From positions 124,001 to 188,000 of the forward strand of contig NZ_JAKCFA010000013.1 in assembly GCF_024198215.1 (NCBI RefSeq): 64,000 nucleotides of DNA, written 5' to 3'. Position numbers and translations under genes: made by a program. The notes beneath the pieces were generated by a model. It saw only the letters and a program-made list of their open reading frames with translations, made no database searches and was not told the DNA's origin. This document shows, piece by piece, positions 53,325 through 63,535 of the stretch (within the stretch, counting starts at the first letter, position 1; every line of letters starts with the position of its first letter). The DNA comes from Myxococcus qinghaiensis (GTDB lineage Bacteria > Myxococcota > Myxococcia > Myxococcales > Myxococcaceae).

Positions 53325-56300
53325 AGCCAGGGTTGCGCATCGACACGCTGCGAGTGCGGCGCTTTGGGCACTTCTCGGACCTGACGTTGGAGCTGGGGCC
53401 CGGGCTACACCTGCTCTACGGACCCAATGAGGCGGGCAAGAGCACGCTGCTCGCCTTCCTGCGCGCCGTGCTGTTCGGCTTCGAGAAGCGCGGGAGTCCG
53501 GAGCGGTACGCGCCTGCCGAGGACGATGCTCCCTTCGGCGGAGACCTTCGACTCTCCACGGGCATGGGGCCGCTGCTCGTGCGGCGCATGGCGGCGCCTC
53601 GGGGACGGAAGTCGGAGACGTTGACGGTGCTCGGGCCGGACGGCGAGCCTGTGTCCGAGGAACGCCTGAAGGAAGCGCGAGGCCATGTCACGCGCGAGCT
53701 GTTCTTCGATGTCTTCGCCTTCCGGCTGGAGGAACTCGCGGGGTTCGAGCAACTCACCGAGGAGCGCGGCGCCTCCGAGGCCCTGGTCGCCGCGAGCATG
53801 CGGGGGGCTCGGCGCCTGCCGGAGGCGATGACGTTGCTGCGCAAGAACGCGGAGCAGCTCTACAAGCCGAATGGCTCGAACCCCGAGCTGAACGTGAAGC
53901 TGCGTGAGCTGGAGGAGGTGCAGGAGCAGCTCCGCGAGGTGGGCAACCGACCCGCGCTCTACTTCTCGAAGCGGGAGCGGCTGGAGTCGCTTGGCGTGGA
54001 GCTGGGGGGATTGGATTCGCGCGTGCGCGAGGACGGCCGCGAGCTGGAGCGACTGGCTCGGCTGGAGTTGGCGCTGGGGGATGTCTCCTCGCTGGCGACG
54101 ACCCGGGCGGAGCTGGAGTCCCTTCCCTCGCTGGAGACGTTCCCCGAGGGCGGAGAGGCGCGCCTGGAGGATGCACTCCAACGGAGCGGGAGCTATCGGG
54201 CGGAGGTGGCTCGGCTCGCGGAGCGGCTGGTCTCCACGGAGGCGGAGCTGAAGCGGCTGTCCGCTCCTTCGCCGGTGCGAGGGCGGGAGGATGCGCTGCG
54301 GGCCGCGGTGGCGGCGTACTCGGAGCGCTCGGAGCTGGTGCGGGCGCTGCCGGCGCGGCGCGCGGCGCTGGGGATGAAGCGGCGTCAGGTGGAGTCGGCG
54401 CTGGAGGAGCTGGGGCTCGGCGTGGATGGGCCGGGGCTGGTGGCGCTGGACTTGAGCGCGGGGGCTCGCGCGGGGTTGGAGGCGCTGTCATCCCGGCTGG
54501 ACGTGGAGGAGACGGGGCGGCGCGAGGTGGGTGGGGCGCTGGCTCGGGCTCGCTCGGAGCGGGAGCGGTTGGAGGGCGTGCTGACGCGCACGGAGTCGGA
54601 GCTCGCGGCGCTTCCTGACGTCCGGCCGGCGCAGGTGCGGCAGCAGCAGGCGGGGCTGGCGCGGATGCGCGTTGCTCGCGCGGACCTGGAGCGGCTGGGT
54701 GAGCAGAAGATGGAGGCTCGGCGGCGGATTGAGGGGCTGCGGGGGCCGGTGACGGAGCTTCCGAGTTCATCGAGCCCGGTGATTCCAGTGTGGCTGGTGC
54801 CGGTGGCGGCGGCCGTGGCGGTGACGCTCGCGGTGGCGGCGTGGTTGCTCGGGGGCACGGGGGTGGGCGTGCTGGGGCTCGTGGGTGGGCTGGTGCTGAC
54901 GGGCCTGCTGGAGTTCGCGCGGCGGAAGGTGGAGTCCGCGCGTGATGCGGAGCGTGAGGGGCGGGAGGCTCAGCAGCATTCGCGGAAGCAGGAGGAGGAG
55001 CGGCTGCGCGTGGAGCTCGCGGGGTATGTGGCTCGCGAAGAGCTGGCGCGGCGGGAGCTGCTCGCCTCCGCGACGGATGCGGGGCTGTCTCCGGCGGCGA
55101 CGTCCTCGGACATGACGGCCCGCGAGAGCGCGCTGGAGGAGACACTGGAGCAGGCGGGGCGACGTGAGTCGCTGTCGCGCGAGCGGGACACGCTGCGCGC
55201 CACGCATGACCTGGCCCTGCGTGATGAACGACAGGCGGATGAGCTGCTGCGCGGGCACGAGGCGCGACACGCGTCACTGAGCGCGGAGTTGACCGCGTGT
55301 CTGTCGGCGCGACGTTTCCCGGCGGGGCTCCCCGCGCAGGCGGCGCTGGCCCTGTGGCGAGATGCCTCGGCGCTGCGACAGCGGTGGCAGGACCTGGTCG
55401 CGGACGAAGCGGCGCTGTCCGCGGATGAAGCGGCCTGCGCGGACGTGGTCTCACGACTGCGAGCGTTGGCGGCGGAAGGCATCCTCCCCGAAGCTGAAGC
55501 GCCTGTGTCCCAGTCATCAGGGTCCATGGACCTGGTGGTCATGCGAGTGAACGCGGCCCTGGAAGCGGCGCGCGCGCAGGAGACGGAGCGGCGCGCGGCG
55601 GAGGAGCGTCGTCGCGAGCTGCGTGAGGAGAAGGCCCGCCTCGATGAGCTGTGTCGCACGGAGGAGGCCGCTCTCGCCGCGTTGCTCGCCGAGGGAGGCG
55701 GCGGTGACGAGGAGACCTTCCGTCGACGCGCCGTGCAGGCACACCGGTACGCGGAGCTCACCCACCGCGCGCGAGAGCTGGCCCATCGCATCGAGGCTCG
55801 CACGGGCCTGTCCGACACCGAGGCCCGCGAGGCCCTGCGCGCCCTGGGCGGAGAAGAAGGTCTGCGCACGGTGCTGAGCCAGGTGCGCGCGCGACATGCG
55901 GAGGCCCAGGAGAAATCGAAGGAGGTGCTCACCGAGCAGGGCGCCACCCAGAACCAGCTGGAGCAGTGGGAGAACGACGACCTGCTCGCGCGCCTGCGCA
56001 TCCAGGAGGAGACCCTGCGCGCGAAGGTGGCGGAGCTCGCCACGCGCTACGCCGAGGACAAGCTGGCGCTGGCCCTGCTGGGCCGCGCGCGTCGGCGCTT
56101 CGAGGAGGAGCAGCAGCCGCGCGTGGTGCAGCTCGCCTCGGAGCACTTCGCCCTGCTGACGGAGGGGCGCTACCGCCGCGTGTTCATCCCCGCAGGTGAC
56201 GAGCGTGAGCTGCGCGTGAGTGACGGGGCGCGGGACTGGAGCGCGGCCCAGCTCTCCCGAGGAACCCGCGAGCAGCTCTACCTCGCCTTCCGCCTCGCGG

Positions 56301-56539
56301 TGGTGCGCGACTTCGGAGAGACGCGGAGCGCGCTGCCGCTCATCGTGGACGACGTGCTGGTGAACTTCGACCCTGGCCGGGCCCGGAGCGCCATCCAGCT
56401 CCTGGCTCAGCTCGCCGAGCACCAGCAGGTGATTGCCTTCACCTGCCACCCCTGGCTGCGCGAGCTGTTCGAGGCCGAGGGCGCACAGACGCAAACGCTG
56501 GAGTCCAGAGACTCCGCCGCCACGCTCCGCGCCGTCTGA
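53321..56539 (+). CDS. SbcC/YhaN-like SMC-type ATPase
   Basis: 1072 residues. Walker A LYGPNEAGKST (about 33-42), long coiled-coil arms, and near the C-terminus the Walker B/D-loop region LPLIVDDVLVNFDPGRARSAIQLL. A hydrophobic pair of segments in the middle (about 487-525, PVWLVPVAAAVAVTLAVAAWLLGG) is characteristic of the YhaN subgroup and absent in ordinary SbcC. It forms a complex with the YhaO-like nuclease upstream and may be membrane-linked. Its ATG overlaps the nuclease stop. Confidence 0.9.
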   Translation: MKPGLRIDTLRVRRFGHFSDLTLELGPGLHLLYGPNEAGKSTLLAFLRAVLFGFEKRGSPERYAPAEDDAPFGGDLRLSTGMGPLLVRRMAAPRGRKSETLTVLGPDGEPVSEERLKEARGHVTRELFFDVFAFRLEELAGFEQLTEERGASEALVAASMRGARRLPEAMTLLRKNAEQLYKPNGSNPELNVKLRELEEVQEQLREVGNRPALYFSKRERLESLGVELGGLDSRVREDGRELERLARLELALGDVSSLATTRAELESLPSLETFPEGGEARLEDALQRSGSYRAEVARLAERLVSTEAELKRLSAPSPVRGREDALRAAVAAYSERSELVRALPARRAALGMKRRQVESALEELGLGVDGPGLVALDLSAGARAGLEALSSRLDVEETGRREVGGALARARSERERLEGVLTRTESELAALPDVRPAQVRQQQAGLARMRVARADLERLGEQKMEARRRIEGLRGPVTELPSSSSPVIPVWLVPVAAAVAVTLAVAAWLLGGTGVGVLGLVGGLVLTGLLEFARRKVESARDAEREGREAQQHSRKQEEERLRVELAGYVAREELARRELLASATDAGLSPAATSSDMTARESALEETLEQAGRRESLSRERDTLRATHDLALRDERQADELLRGHEARHASLSAELTACLSARRFPAGLPAQAALALWRDASALRQRWQDLVADEAALSADEAACADVVSRLRALAAEGILPEAEAPVSQSSGSMDLVVMRVNAALEAARAQETERRAAEERRRELREEKARLDELCRTEEAALAALLAEGGGGDEETFRRRAVQAHRYAELTHRARELAHRIEARTGLSDTEAREALRALGGEEGLRTVLSQVRARHAEAQEKSKEVLTEQGATQNQLEQWENDDLLARLRIQEETLRAKVAELATRYAEDKLALALLGRARRRFEEEQQPRVVQLASEHFALLTEGRYRRVFIPAGDERELRVSDGARDWSAAQLSRGTREQLYLAFRLAVVRDFGETRSALPLIVDDVLVNFDPGRARSAIQLLAQLAEHQQVIAFTCHPWLRELFEAEGAQTQTLESRDSAATLRAV

Positions 56540-56725
56540 CTCAAATACTCCCCTGAAGCGGGCATGGGAGTGCGCGGGTGAGGCCCCGCACATGCGCCCG
56601 TACCCCCGTCGTGCGACAGCACGTCGCAACAAAAACCATCGCCGCGCGAACCAAATCCCAACCTGGGTGTCAGTGCCCTGGCCACAGCCGTTGCTACAGT
56701 CGTGAGCGTGGCGAGCGGAGGCGGT

Positions 56726-59700
56726 ATGCGGACGTCGCGGAAGATGGCGGTCACACTCGGAGCACTGGCACTGGCGGGGGCGCTGGGCATGTGGCTCTCG
56801 CCAAAGCCCGGGGATGCCCCATCCGCGCCCCGAGCTTCCGCGCCTCGCGGGGGCACAAGCCTCATCCTGCCTGCACCCGCGCCACGGGCCGAAGGCTCCC
56901 TGCGCATCCAAGGCATCGTCGTTGGAGATGAAGGTCCCATGGCCGGGGTCCGCGTCACGGCCACGCTCCCCGAGCCAGGTCAAACCCTCTCCGAGCTACC
57001 TTGCGCGCAGGTGCTGCGGCGGCACACCGACGGGAGTCACGCGAAGTTTCCAGCGTGCTTCTTCGATGAGGAAGACACCACCCTGGAGTTGCTCCTCGCA
57101 CGCCAGGGCGAAGCCCCCGTGTACGCGGAGGCGCTCACCACGGAAGACGGTCGCTTCACCCTCGACAACCTGCCCGAAGGTCGTTTCACGCTCTGGGTCA
57201 TCGGAGCGCGCGACGCACGACTCCAGCCGGAAGTCGCGGCGGGCACGGAGGGACTTCAGCTCCGGCTCGGAGAAGCCTTGTTCCTGGAGGGACAGGTCAT
57301 CGACGAGGACCTCGCGCCCCTGACCCAGGTCCGGGTGATGGTCGTGCATGAAGAGTCGACCCGCTTCTTCGACGGGGAAACGGGAACGGACGGCAGCTAC
57401 CGCATCGGTCCGCTTCCTTCCGGAGAATATGCCCTCGCCTTCGCGAAAAACGGCTGGCTTCCCACGTTGCAGAACCAGTGGCTCGACAATCCCCTGACAC
57501 TCCTTCGCCCCAGACGCATCACCGGCCAGGTGTTGAGCCAGGGCGCCTCCGCTCCCAACGTGACGGTCTCCCTGCATGACGTCACCCGGCGGTACTCCAG
57601 GAGCCCTCCCACCGCGATGCGCATCACGGACAAGCAGGGGCGCTTCACCTTCGAAGACATCCCGCCCCATCCCTTTCAGCTCAGTGCCATCCAGAACGAG
57701 CAACACGCCCTGGCCGAGGTCGACCTGACGGTCCCTGAGACCTCGTCCGAGGTCACCCTGGAGCTGGGCGGTGCGGCCCTTCTTGAAGGAACCGTGCGGG
57801 ACGAGGCTGGAGCTGGCATCGAAGGAGCCACCATCACCGTCAGTGACGTCGACCACAACGAAGCCGCGAGTGTGAGAACCGACGCCGCTGGCCACTATCG
57901 GACGGGTCCTCTGCCCCTCAGGCCCCATGAGGTCGAGGTCTTGAAGGGTGGCTACTTTCGCATCAAGCACGCCATCCCCGAGCTGGGTCCCCGCGCGAAG
58001 CAACTCGACTTCACGCTCCGCCCCACCGTCTGGGTCGATGGCGTCGTCCTCGATGAGGCAGGTCGCCCGATTCCGGACGTCACCATCAAGATTCACAAGG
58101 AGCCGCAAAAACCCCTCGACCCATCACTTCCCAGCCACCACGCCCAGTCGGATGGAGAGGGACGGTTCCACCTGGACTTCGCCTTGCCTGGCACCTTCAC
58201 CCTGAAGGCCCAGTCAGAGCACTTCGTGGAGGACTCACTTCAGGTCCAGGCTCCCGACACGAAGGTCCGCTGGGTCCTGAAGAAGGGGACGAGCATCGCG
58301 GGGACGGTCTGGGATGAGCTGGGGACACCCTTGCCTGAAGTCAGCGTGAGCCTGTGGAGCAAGGAGTCCGATGCGTTCCCCGTGAGCGGAACCACGACGG
58401 ACCCACAAGGCCATTACACGCTCGGGGGGCTCAAGTCGGGGCAGTACGTGCTCGAAGCCATCCACGCATCCGAAGCCGTGGAGCGCAGCGCCTCTCAATC
58501 GATGGAGCTGCGCGACCAGGAAGAAGCGCAAGCGGACCTGCGCCTCGCCGCGGGCTGGACGCTGTCGGGAATCGTCGAGGACACCGCCGGCGAGCCCATC
58601 GCGGGAGCCGCGGTCAGCATCCTCGAGACTTCGGAGCAGACGCCTGAATGGCGACGTCGTCAGACGAGCTGTGAAGGGCCGCCCTCCGCCAGTACGCAGA
58701 CCGATGGACGCTTCACGCTGCGGAACCTCCAGCACCCAAGATTGAAGCTGCGCGTATGGAAGACGGGCTTCCGCTTCGCGCCCCACCTCTCCACGGGCGG
58801 CCACCACGACCTCGGGGATTTTCTCGTCCGCGAAGGTGACACCCACGTGCGCCTGGTCATGAAGCGGGAGGGGCGCGTCCTGGGGCGCGTCGTGGGCCCC
58901 GACGGAAAGCCCATCACTCACTTCAAGATGCCCTGGGAGGTCAAGCACCCACGCGGTGAGTTCTCCGTGAACGTGGACAGCCCAGGCTCACTCCGCCTCG
59001 ATATCACGGCACGGGGCATGGCGCCGATATCCCGAGGCGTCGAACTGCATGACGCGTCTGAAGTCGTGGACCTGGGCGAGCTGCGGATGAGCCCTGGACG
59101 CCAGGTGGCCGGGCGCGTGCTGGACGCGGAGACGTCCACCCCCATCGAGGGCGCCACACTTCGCGTCGCTCCAGACCTGATGCGCGGAGAGCCACTCCAA
59201 AGTCTCGGGGCACAGGTGGAGACAACCCGGGATGGCTCCTTCTCGCTTCCCAACGTGGAGGAGCGTCCCCTCACCCTGTTCATCGAGGCCAGTGACTACC
59301 TTGTGAAGCAACTGACGTTGGCACCCGGTCCGCTGGACGGTCTCACGGTGCTCCTCGAGCGAGGTGCGCGGGTGGAGTTCTCCGTCCTGGATGCGCGGGG
59401 GCAGCCCACCGGTGCCACCGTCCACCTGGACCGCGATGGCGAGGCCATAGCCGCCTACCCCATCCGAATCCCAGAGAACGGCCAGCTCGTCGTGCGAGAC
59501 CTGGAACCCGGCGATTACCAGGTGCGCGCCGTCGCTCGCCTCAAGCGTCTCGCCACCTACGCACCCCAACGCGTCCAGGTTCCAGCGAGCGGGAGGGTTG
59601 CCATCACCCTGAAGGCCCGGCACGAAGGGGCAACCCTGAAGCTGGGGGTGAAGACCGATGACAGCTTGAGCCCCATCCTCCTCGTGGGTGAAGTCCCTCT

Positions 59701-59932
59701 GCCAGAGAGCGCCAGTGACGTCAGTGGGCTGGAGAGCCGTGGACTGCCCAGCCAGCTCGGCGACTCCGGAGCCAGGGTTTTTCGAGACCTGCCTCCTGGC
59801 AAGGTGACGCTCGTCCTGATGAGGCCGAACCAGGAATACATCCACTGGGAACTCATCGACATCCCCGAGGAAGGCACGGTGTTGCGCGACGTGACGCCTG
59901 CATGGCAGCGGTTCAAGCGCCTCACCCCGTAG
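56726..59932 (+). CDS. Carboxypeptidase-regulatory-like repeat protein, paralog 2
   Basis: 1068 residues from ATG 56726 (GGAGG upstream; an upstream GTG at 56702 is less likely). It has an N-terminal membrane helix (about 9-27) followed by the same module series as paralogs 1 and 3. Module order can be followed through shared phrases such as LFLEGQVIDEDLAPL / VFLEGQVIDEDLAAL and SLRIQGIVVGDEGPMAGVRV / ALRIQGIVHGDHGPLAGVRI. An extended -10 (TG-C-TACAGT, 56692-56700) and CGTGGCGAG (56707-56715) stand at the same distances from the ATG as in paralog 3. Function unknown; extracytoplasmic binding or scaffold role likely. Confidence 0.82.
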   Translation: MRTSRKMAVTLGALALAGALGMWLSPKPGDAPSAPRASAPRGGTSLILPAPAPRAEGSLRIQGIVVGDEGPMAGVRVTATLPEPGQTLSELPCAQVLRRHTDGSHAKFPACFFDEEDTTLELLLARQGEAPVYAEALTTEDGRFTLDNLPEGRFTLWVIGARDARLQPEVAAGTEGLQLRLGEALFLEGQVIDEDLAPLTQVRVMVVHEESTRFFDGETGTDGSYRIGPLPSGEYALAFAKNGWLPTLQNQWLDNPLTLLRPRRITGQVLSQGASAPNVTVSLHDVTRRYSRSPPTAMRITDKQGRFTFEDIPPHPFQLSAIQNEQHALAEVDLTVPETSSEVTLELGGAALLEGTVRDEAGAGIEGATITVSDVDHNEAASVRTDAAGHYRTGPLPLRPHEVEVLKGGYFRIKHAIPELGPRAKQLDFTLRPTVWVDGVVLDEAGRPIPDVTIKIHKEPQKPLDPSLPSHHAQSDGEGRFHLDFALPGTFTLKAQSEHFVEDSLQVQAPDTKVRWVLKKGTSIAGTVWDELGTPLPEVSVSLWSKESDAFPVSGTTTDPQGHYTLGGLKSGQYVLEAIHASEAVERSASQSMELRDQEEAQADLRLAAGWTLSGIVEDTAGEPIAGAAVSILETSEQTPEWRRRQTSCEGPPSASTQTDGRFTLRNLQHPRLKLRVWKTGFRFAPHLSTGGHHDLGDFLVREGDTHVRLVMKREGRVLGRVVGPDGKPITHFKMPWEVKHPRGEFSVNVDSPGSLRLDITARGMAPISRGVELHDASEVVDLGELRMSPGRQVAGRVLDAETSTPIEGATLRVAPDLMRGEPLQSLGAQVETTRDGSFSLPNVEERPLTLFIEASDYLVKQLTLAPGPLDGLTVLLERGARVEFSVLDARGQPTGATVHLDRDGEAIAAYPIRIPENGQLVVRDLEPGDYQVRAVARLKRLATYAPQRVQVPASGRVAITLKARHEGATLKLGVKTDDSLSPILLVGEVPLPESASDVSGLESRGLPSQLGDSGARVFRDLPPGKVTLVLMRPNQEYIHWELIDIPEEGTVLRDVTPAWQRFKRLTP

Positions 59933-60059
59933 AGACTTGTCGAGTCTCACGAATCGCATCGACACACGACACGCACGTAGGTGAGGAGCCCGCGAGGTTC
60001 GCGTCAGCGCCCCGGGGGCCTCCACTGCTACGCTCACGGACGTGGCGAGTGGACGAGAC

Positions 60060-63000
60060 ATGCACAAGTGGCGACGGGTGGCGCTCATCCTCGGAGTGCT
60101 CACGCTGCTGGGCACGCTGGGAGTGCCCTACCTCCTGAGGTCAGGAGATGCGCCCACCTCTCGCCGAGCCCCCGCGCCTCGAAAGAGCACGGGCCTCATC
60201 CTCCCCGCGCCCGCGCTACGGGTCGAAGGTGCACTGCGCATCCAAGGCATCGTGCACGGAGACCACGGTCCCCTCGCGGGAGTCCGCATCTCCGCCACGC
60301 GCTCCGAAGCACATCAGACGCTCTCCGAGCTGACGTGTGAGGACGTGCTGCCCCACCGTCGCGGAGACCGTCACGACTTCGCGGATTGCTTCTTCACGGA
60401 ACCCGCCACCACGCTGGAGCTGCTCCTCTCCCGACAAGGAGAAGCCCCTCTGTATGCGGAGACCGTCACGGATACGGAGGGCCGCTTCACCCTCGACCAG
60501 CTCCCCGAAGGAACCTTCACCCTCTGGGCCCTCGACCCGCGAGGTGCGCGGCTGCAACCGGGAGTCGTCGCGGGAACGGAGGGACTCCAGCTCCGGCTCG
60601 AAGACGGCGTGTTCCTGGAGGGACAGGTCATCGACGAGGACCTCGCGGCCCTGCCCCAGGTCCAGGTGACGGCCGTGCATCAAGGCTTCACGCGCTTCTT
60701 CGACGTGGAGACGGACGCGGACGGTCGCTATCGCATCGGCCCGCTGCCGGTCGGAGACTACGCCCTCGCCTTCTCCAGGGACGGCTGGATTCCCGACCTC
60801 AAGAACTCCTGGTTCGCCGAGCCCGTGAAGCTCCTGCGTCCCCATCGCATCGTCGGTCGAGTGATGCGACAGGGCGCCCCCGTCCCCCACGCGACAGTCC
60901 ACCTGCGAGACATCACCTTCAACGAGCGGGGCATCGTCCCTCCCCTGCTGTCCTCGAAGCAGGAGACCACGGACGCCCAGGGGCGCTTCACCTTCGAGGC
61001 GCTCTCCATTCGAATGTTCCGGCTCGAGGCCACCCAGGGCGAGCATCACGGCAGGGCCGAGGTCCACATGTGGACCCACGACTCCAAGGAGGAGGTCATC
61101 CTGAACCTGAGCCCTGGGGCCATGCTGGAAGGCACCGTGAAGGACGAAGCCGGAGCCGCCATCGAGGGCGCACTCGTCCACATCCAGGAGCGCGGATTCC
61201 AGCCCCGGTACGTGAAGACGACCACGGATGCCACGGGCCACTATCGGCTCGGCCCGCTGGCCCTGGCTCCCCATGAGCTGGAGCTCACCTCCCCGCGACA
61301 CTTTCCCACCGGCGAATCCCTCGCGGAGCTGAGCCCCGACACGAAGCAGCTCGACTTCACGCTGCGCATCCCACTCTGGGTCGACGGGGTCCTCGTCGAT
61401 GAAGCAGGCAGCCCCGTCCCGGACGTGCGCATCACCGTCGACAACCCTCCTTCCGAGGACACCGACGACACGCTCCTCCTCGCGCCCTACGAGGCCACGT
61501 CGGATGAACAGGGCCGGTTCCACCTGAACTTCCCCACGCCGGGGTCCTTCCTCCTGAAGCTGCTCGACGAGCCTCGCTTCCGCATGGAGGAACTCCAGGT
61601 CCGCGCCCCCGACACCCAGGTCCGCTGGGTCTTGAAACGAGGAGCCACTGTCTCCGGCGGGGTCTTCGACGAGTTGGACACGCCCCTGTCCGGGCTCCTC
61701 GTGCGCCTGTCGAGCGAACCTCCCGAAGAAGGCACGACGAGCAGCCCCGGGCCGGACGTGCTGAGTGAGACTCGGACCGACGCACAGGGCCACTATGCGT
61801 TCGGGGGCATGAAGCCAGGACGGTACGTACTCGAGGCCATCCATGAATCCGGCGCCGTGGAGCGCTTCGTCACCCGACACCTGGAGCTGAGAGAGCGGCA
61901 GGAGACCCACGTGGACCTGCGCCTCGCGGCGGGCTGGACGCTGTCGGGCACCGTGGTGGACACCCAGGGGCAACCGCTCTCCGGAGCTGACGTCTTCCTC
62001 GAGCCTCCGCCGGACTCCACCCCCAAGTGGCGCGCGGGCTATCGCCACCACACCGTGGACCTCCTCACGCGGACCGGGACGGACGGGCGCTTCACGCTGC
62101 GCAACCTGCCGAGCCAGGACGTGGAACTGCGCGTGAAGAAGGAGTCCTTTCGCCTCGCCCCCCACCTGTCCACCGGCGGGAAACCCGGGCTCGACTCACT
62201 GCATGCCCATGAAGGCGGCCCCCCTGTCCGCCTCGTCATGTCGCGACAGGCGCGCATCCACGGGCGCGTGGTGGGCCCGGACGGCGAGCCCCTCACGCGC
62301 TTCCGGCTCATGCGGGAGGTCGTGGAGCATCCCCGAGGTGAGTTCTCATTGGACGTGGTGGGCGCGGGCTCGTGGCCCGTCATCCTTCAGGCGAAGGACC
62401 TGGCGCCGGTGTTCCGTCAGGTCGAGGTGCCTCACGACACGGAGGTGGTGGACCTGGGCGAGCTTCGGATGAGCGCGGGACGCAAGGTGGCCGGACGCGT
62501 GCTGGACGCGGAGACCTCTGCTCCCGTGGAGAGCGCCCTGCTCGTCCCGGACATGGAACACTCCGACAGCGTGAGGCTCCACCCCTCCTCAACCTGGACC
62601 CAGGCCTACACCGAGGAGGATGGGAGCTTCACCATCGAGCGTGTGGACGAGCGCTCCGCCACGCTGAACGTCCAGGCCCACGGCTATCTCTCCACGAAGC
62701 TGAACCTGCCCCCTGGTTCTCAGGAGGACCTCACGGTGCGTCTGGAGAAGGGCGCGCGGGTGGAGTTCTCCGTCCTGGACGCGAAGGGTCAGCCCACGAG
62801 TGCGACCGTCTTCCTGGACCGCGAAGACGAGGAGTCGCCCCCCTACAGCATCGAGGTCCCCGCCGAGAGCCCCTTCGTCGTGAAAAACATCGCGCCAGGC
62901 ACCTGGCGGGTGCACGCCTCCGCAGGCGAAGGGCATCTGGAAAGCTACGAGTCGCGGCGCGTCCAGATTCCCGCGAGCGGTGGAGTCTCCATCACGTTGA

Positions 63001-63311
63001 AGGCGCGCTCCGAAGGCGCCACCCTGGAGCTGCGCGTGAGCAGCCCCCTGCTCTTCACCCTGGCGCTCGTCCCCAGTGAGGCCCCCTGGCCCAGACAGGG
63101 CTACGACCTCTCGTCACTGCGCGAACGCTCCCTTCCTCATGAAGTCAGCAAGGAGGGAACGAGGACCTTCCGGAACCTCCCGTCCGGAAAGCTGACGCTC
63201 ATCCTCATCACCAACGACTGGCGCGGCAGCCATCGCGAGGACATCGACATCCCCGAGGCGGGCACGGTGGTGCGCGACGTGACGCCGACATGGCAGGCCG
63301 TCAAGCAGTGA
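60060..63311 (+). CDS. Carboxypeptidase-regulatory-like repeat protein, paralog 3
   Basis: 1083 residues from ATG 60060; the start aligns with that of paralog 2. It has an N-terminal helix (about 5-22) and about ten beta-sandwich modules, ending VVRDVTPTWQAVKQ, close to VLRDVTPAWQRFKRLTP in paralog 2. The upstream copy of TG-C-TACGCT (60026-60034) and CGTGGCGAG (60041-60049) repeats the promoter layout of paralog 2. The two are adjacent direct duplicates, so this pair is younger than the split from paralog 1. Confidence 0.82.
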   Translation: MHKWRRVALILGVLTLLGTLGVPYLLRSGDAPTSRRAPAPRKSTGLILPAPALRVEGALRIQGIVHGDHGPLAGVRISATRSEAHQTLSELTCEDVLPHRRGDRHDFADCFFTEPATTLELLLSRQGEAPLYAETVTDTEGRFTLDQLPEGTFTLWALDPRGARLQPGVVAGTEGLQLRLEDGVFLEGQVIDEDLAALPQVQVTAVHQGFTRFFDVETDADGRYRIGPLPVGDYALAFSRDGWIPDLKNSWFAEPVKLLRPHRIVGRVMRQGAPVPHATVHLRDITFNERGIVPPLLSSKQETTDAQGRFTFEALSIRMFRLEATQGEHHGRAEVHMWTHDSKEEVILNLSPGAMLEGTVKDEAGAAIEGALVHIQERGFQPRYVKTTTDATGHYRLGPLALAPHELELTSPRHFPTGESLAELSPDTKQLDFTLRIPLWVDGVLVDEAGSPVPDVRITVDNPPSEDTDDTLLLAPYEATSDEQGRFHLNFPTPGSFLLKLLDEPRFRMEELQVRAPDTQVRWVLKRGATVSGGVFDELDTPLSGLLVRLSSEPPEEGTTSSPGPDVLSETRTDAQGHYAFGGMKPGRYVLEAIHESGAVERFVTRHLELRERQETHVDLRLAAGWTLSGTVVDTQGQPLSGADVFLEPPPDSTPKWRAGYRHHTVDLLTRTGTDGRFTLRNLPSQDVELRVKKESFRLAPHLSTGGKPGLDSLHAHEGGPPVRLVMSRQARIHGRVVGPDGEPLTRFRLMREVVEHPRGEFSLDVVGAGSWPVILQAKDLAPVFRQVEVPHDTEVVDLGELRMSAGRKVAGRVLDAETSAPVESALLVPDMEHSDSVRLHPSSTWTQAYTEEDGSFTIERVDERSATLNVQAHGYLSTKLNLPPGSQEDLTVRLEKGARVEFSVLDAKGQPTSATVFLDREDEESPPYSIEVPAESPFVVKNIAPGTWRVHASAGEGHLESYESRRVQIPASGGVSITLKARSEGATLELRVSSPLLFTLALVPSEAPWPRQGYDLSSLRERSLPHEVSKEGTRTFRNLPSGKLTLILITNDWRGSHREDIDIPEAGTVVRDVTPTWQAVKQ

Positions 63312-63535
63312 ATCCCGTTCGTCCGCCTCGCGCCCACTCAACAGGGCCAGGGAACGAACCAGACCTTCGTACAAGGGCTCGCATCATCTTCGAACGCGCG
63401 CGCAGGCCCTGAAACGCGCTCGACGTTGAGGACTCGGCATCCACGCTCGGGAGCACCGTCGCGCGGCGTGTCCGGACTTACCTGGCAGCGGAGCCGCACT
63501 GGTCCGCCGCCAGAAGAACGGAGAGCCGCCCCACC

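Noticed and set aside
53754..55517. 587-residue minus-strand frame within the YhaN-like gene
   Set aside because: Almost entirely Pro/Ala/Arg, as expected from the reverse of a coiled-coil gene in high-GC DNA.
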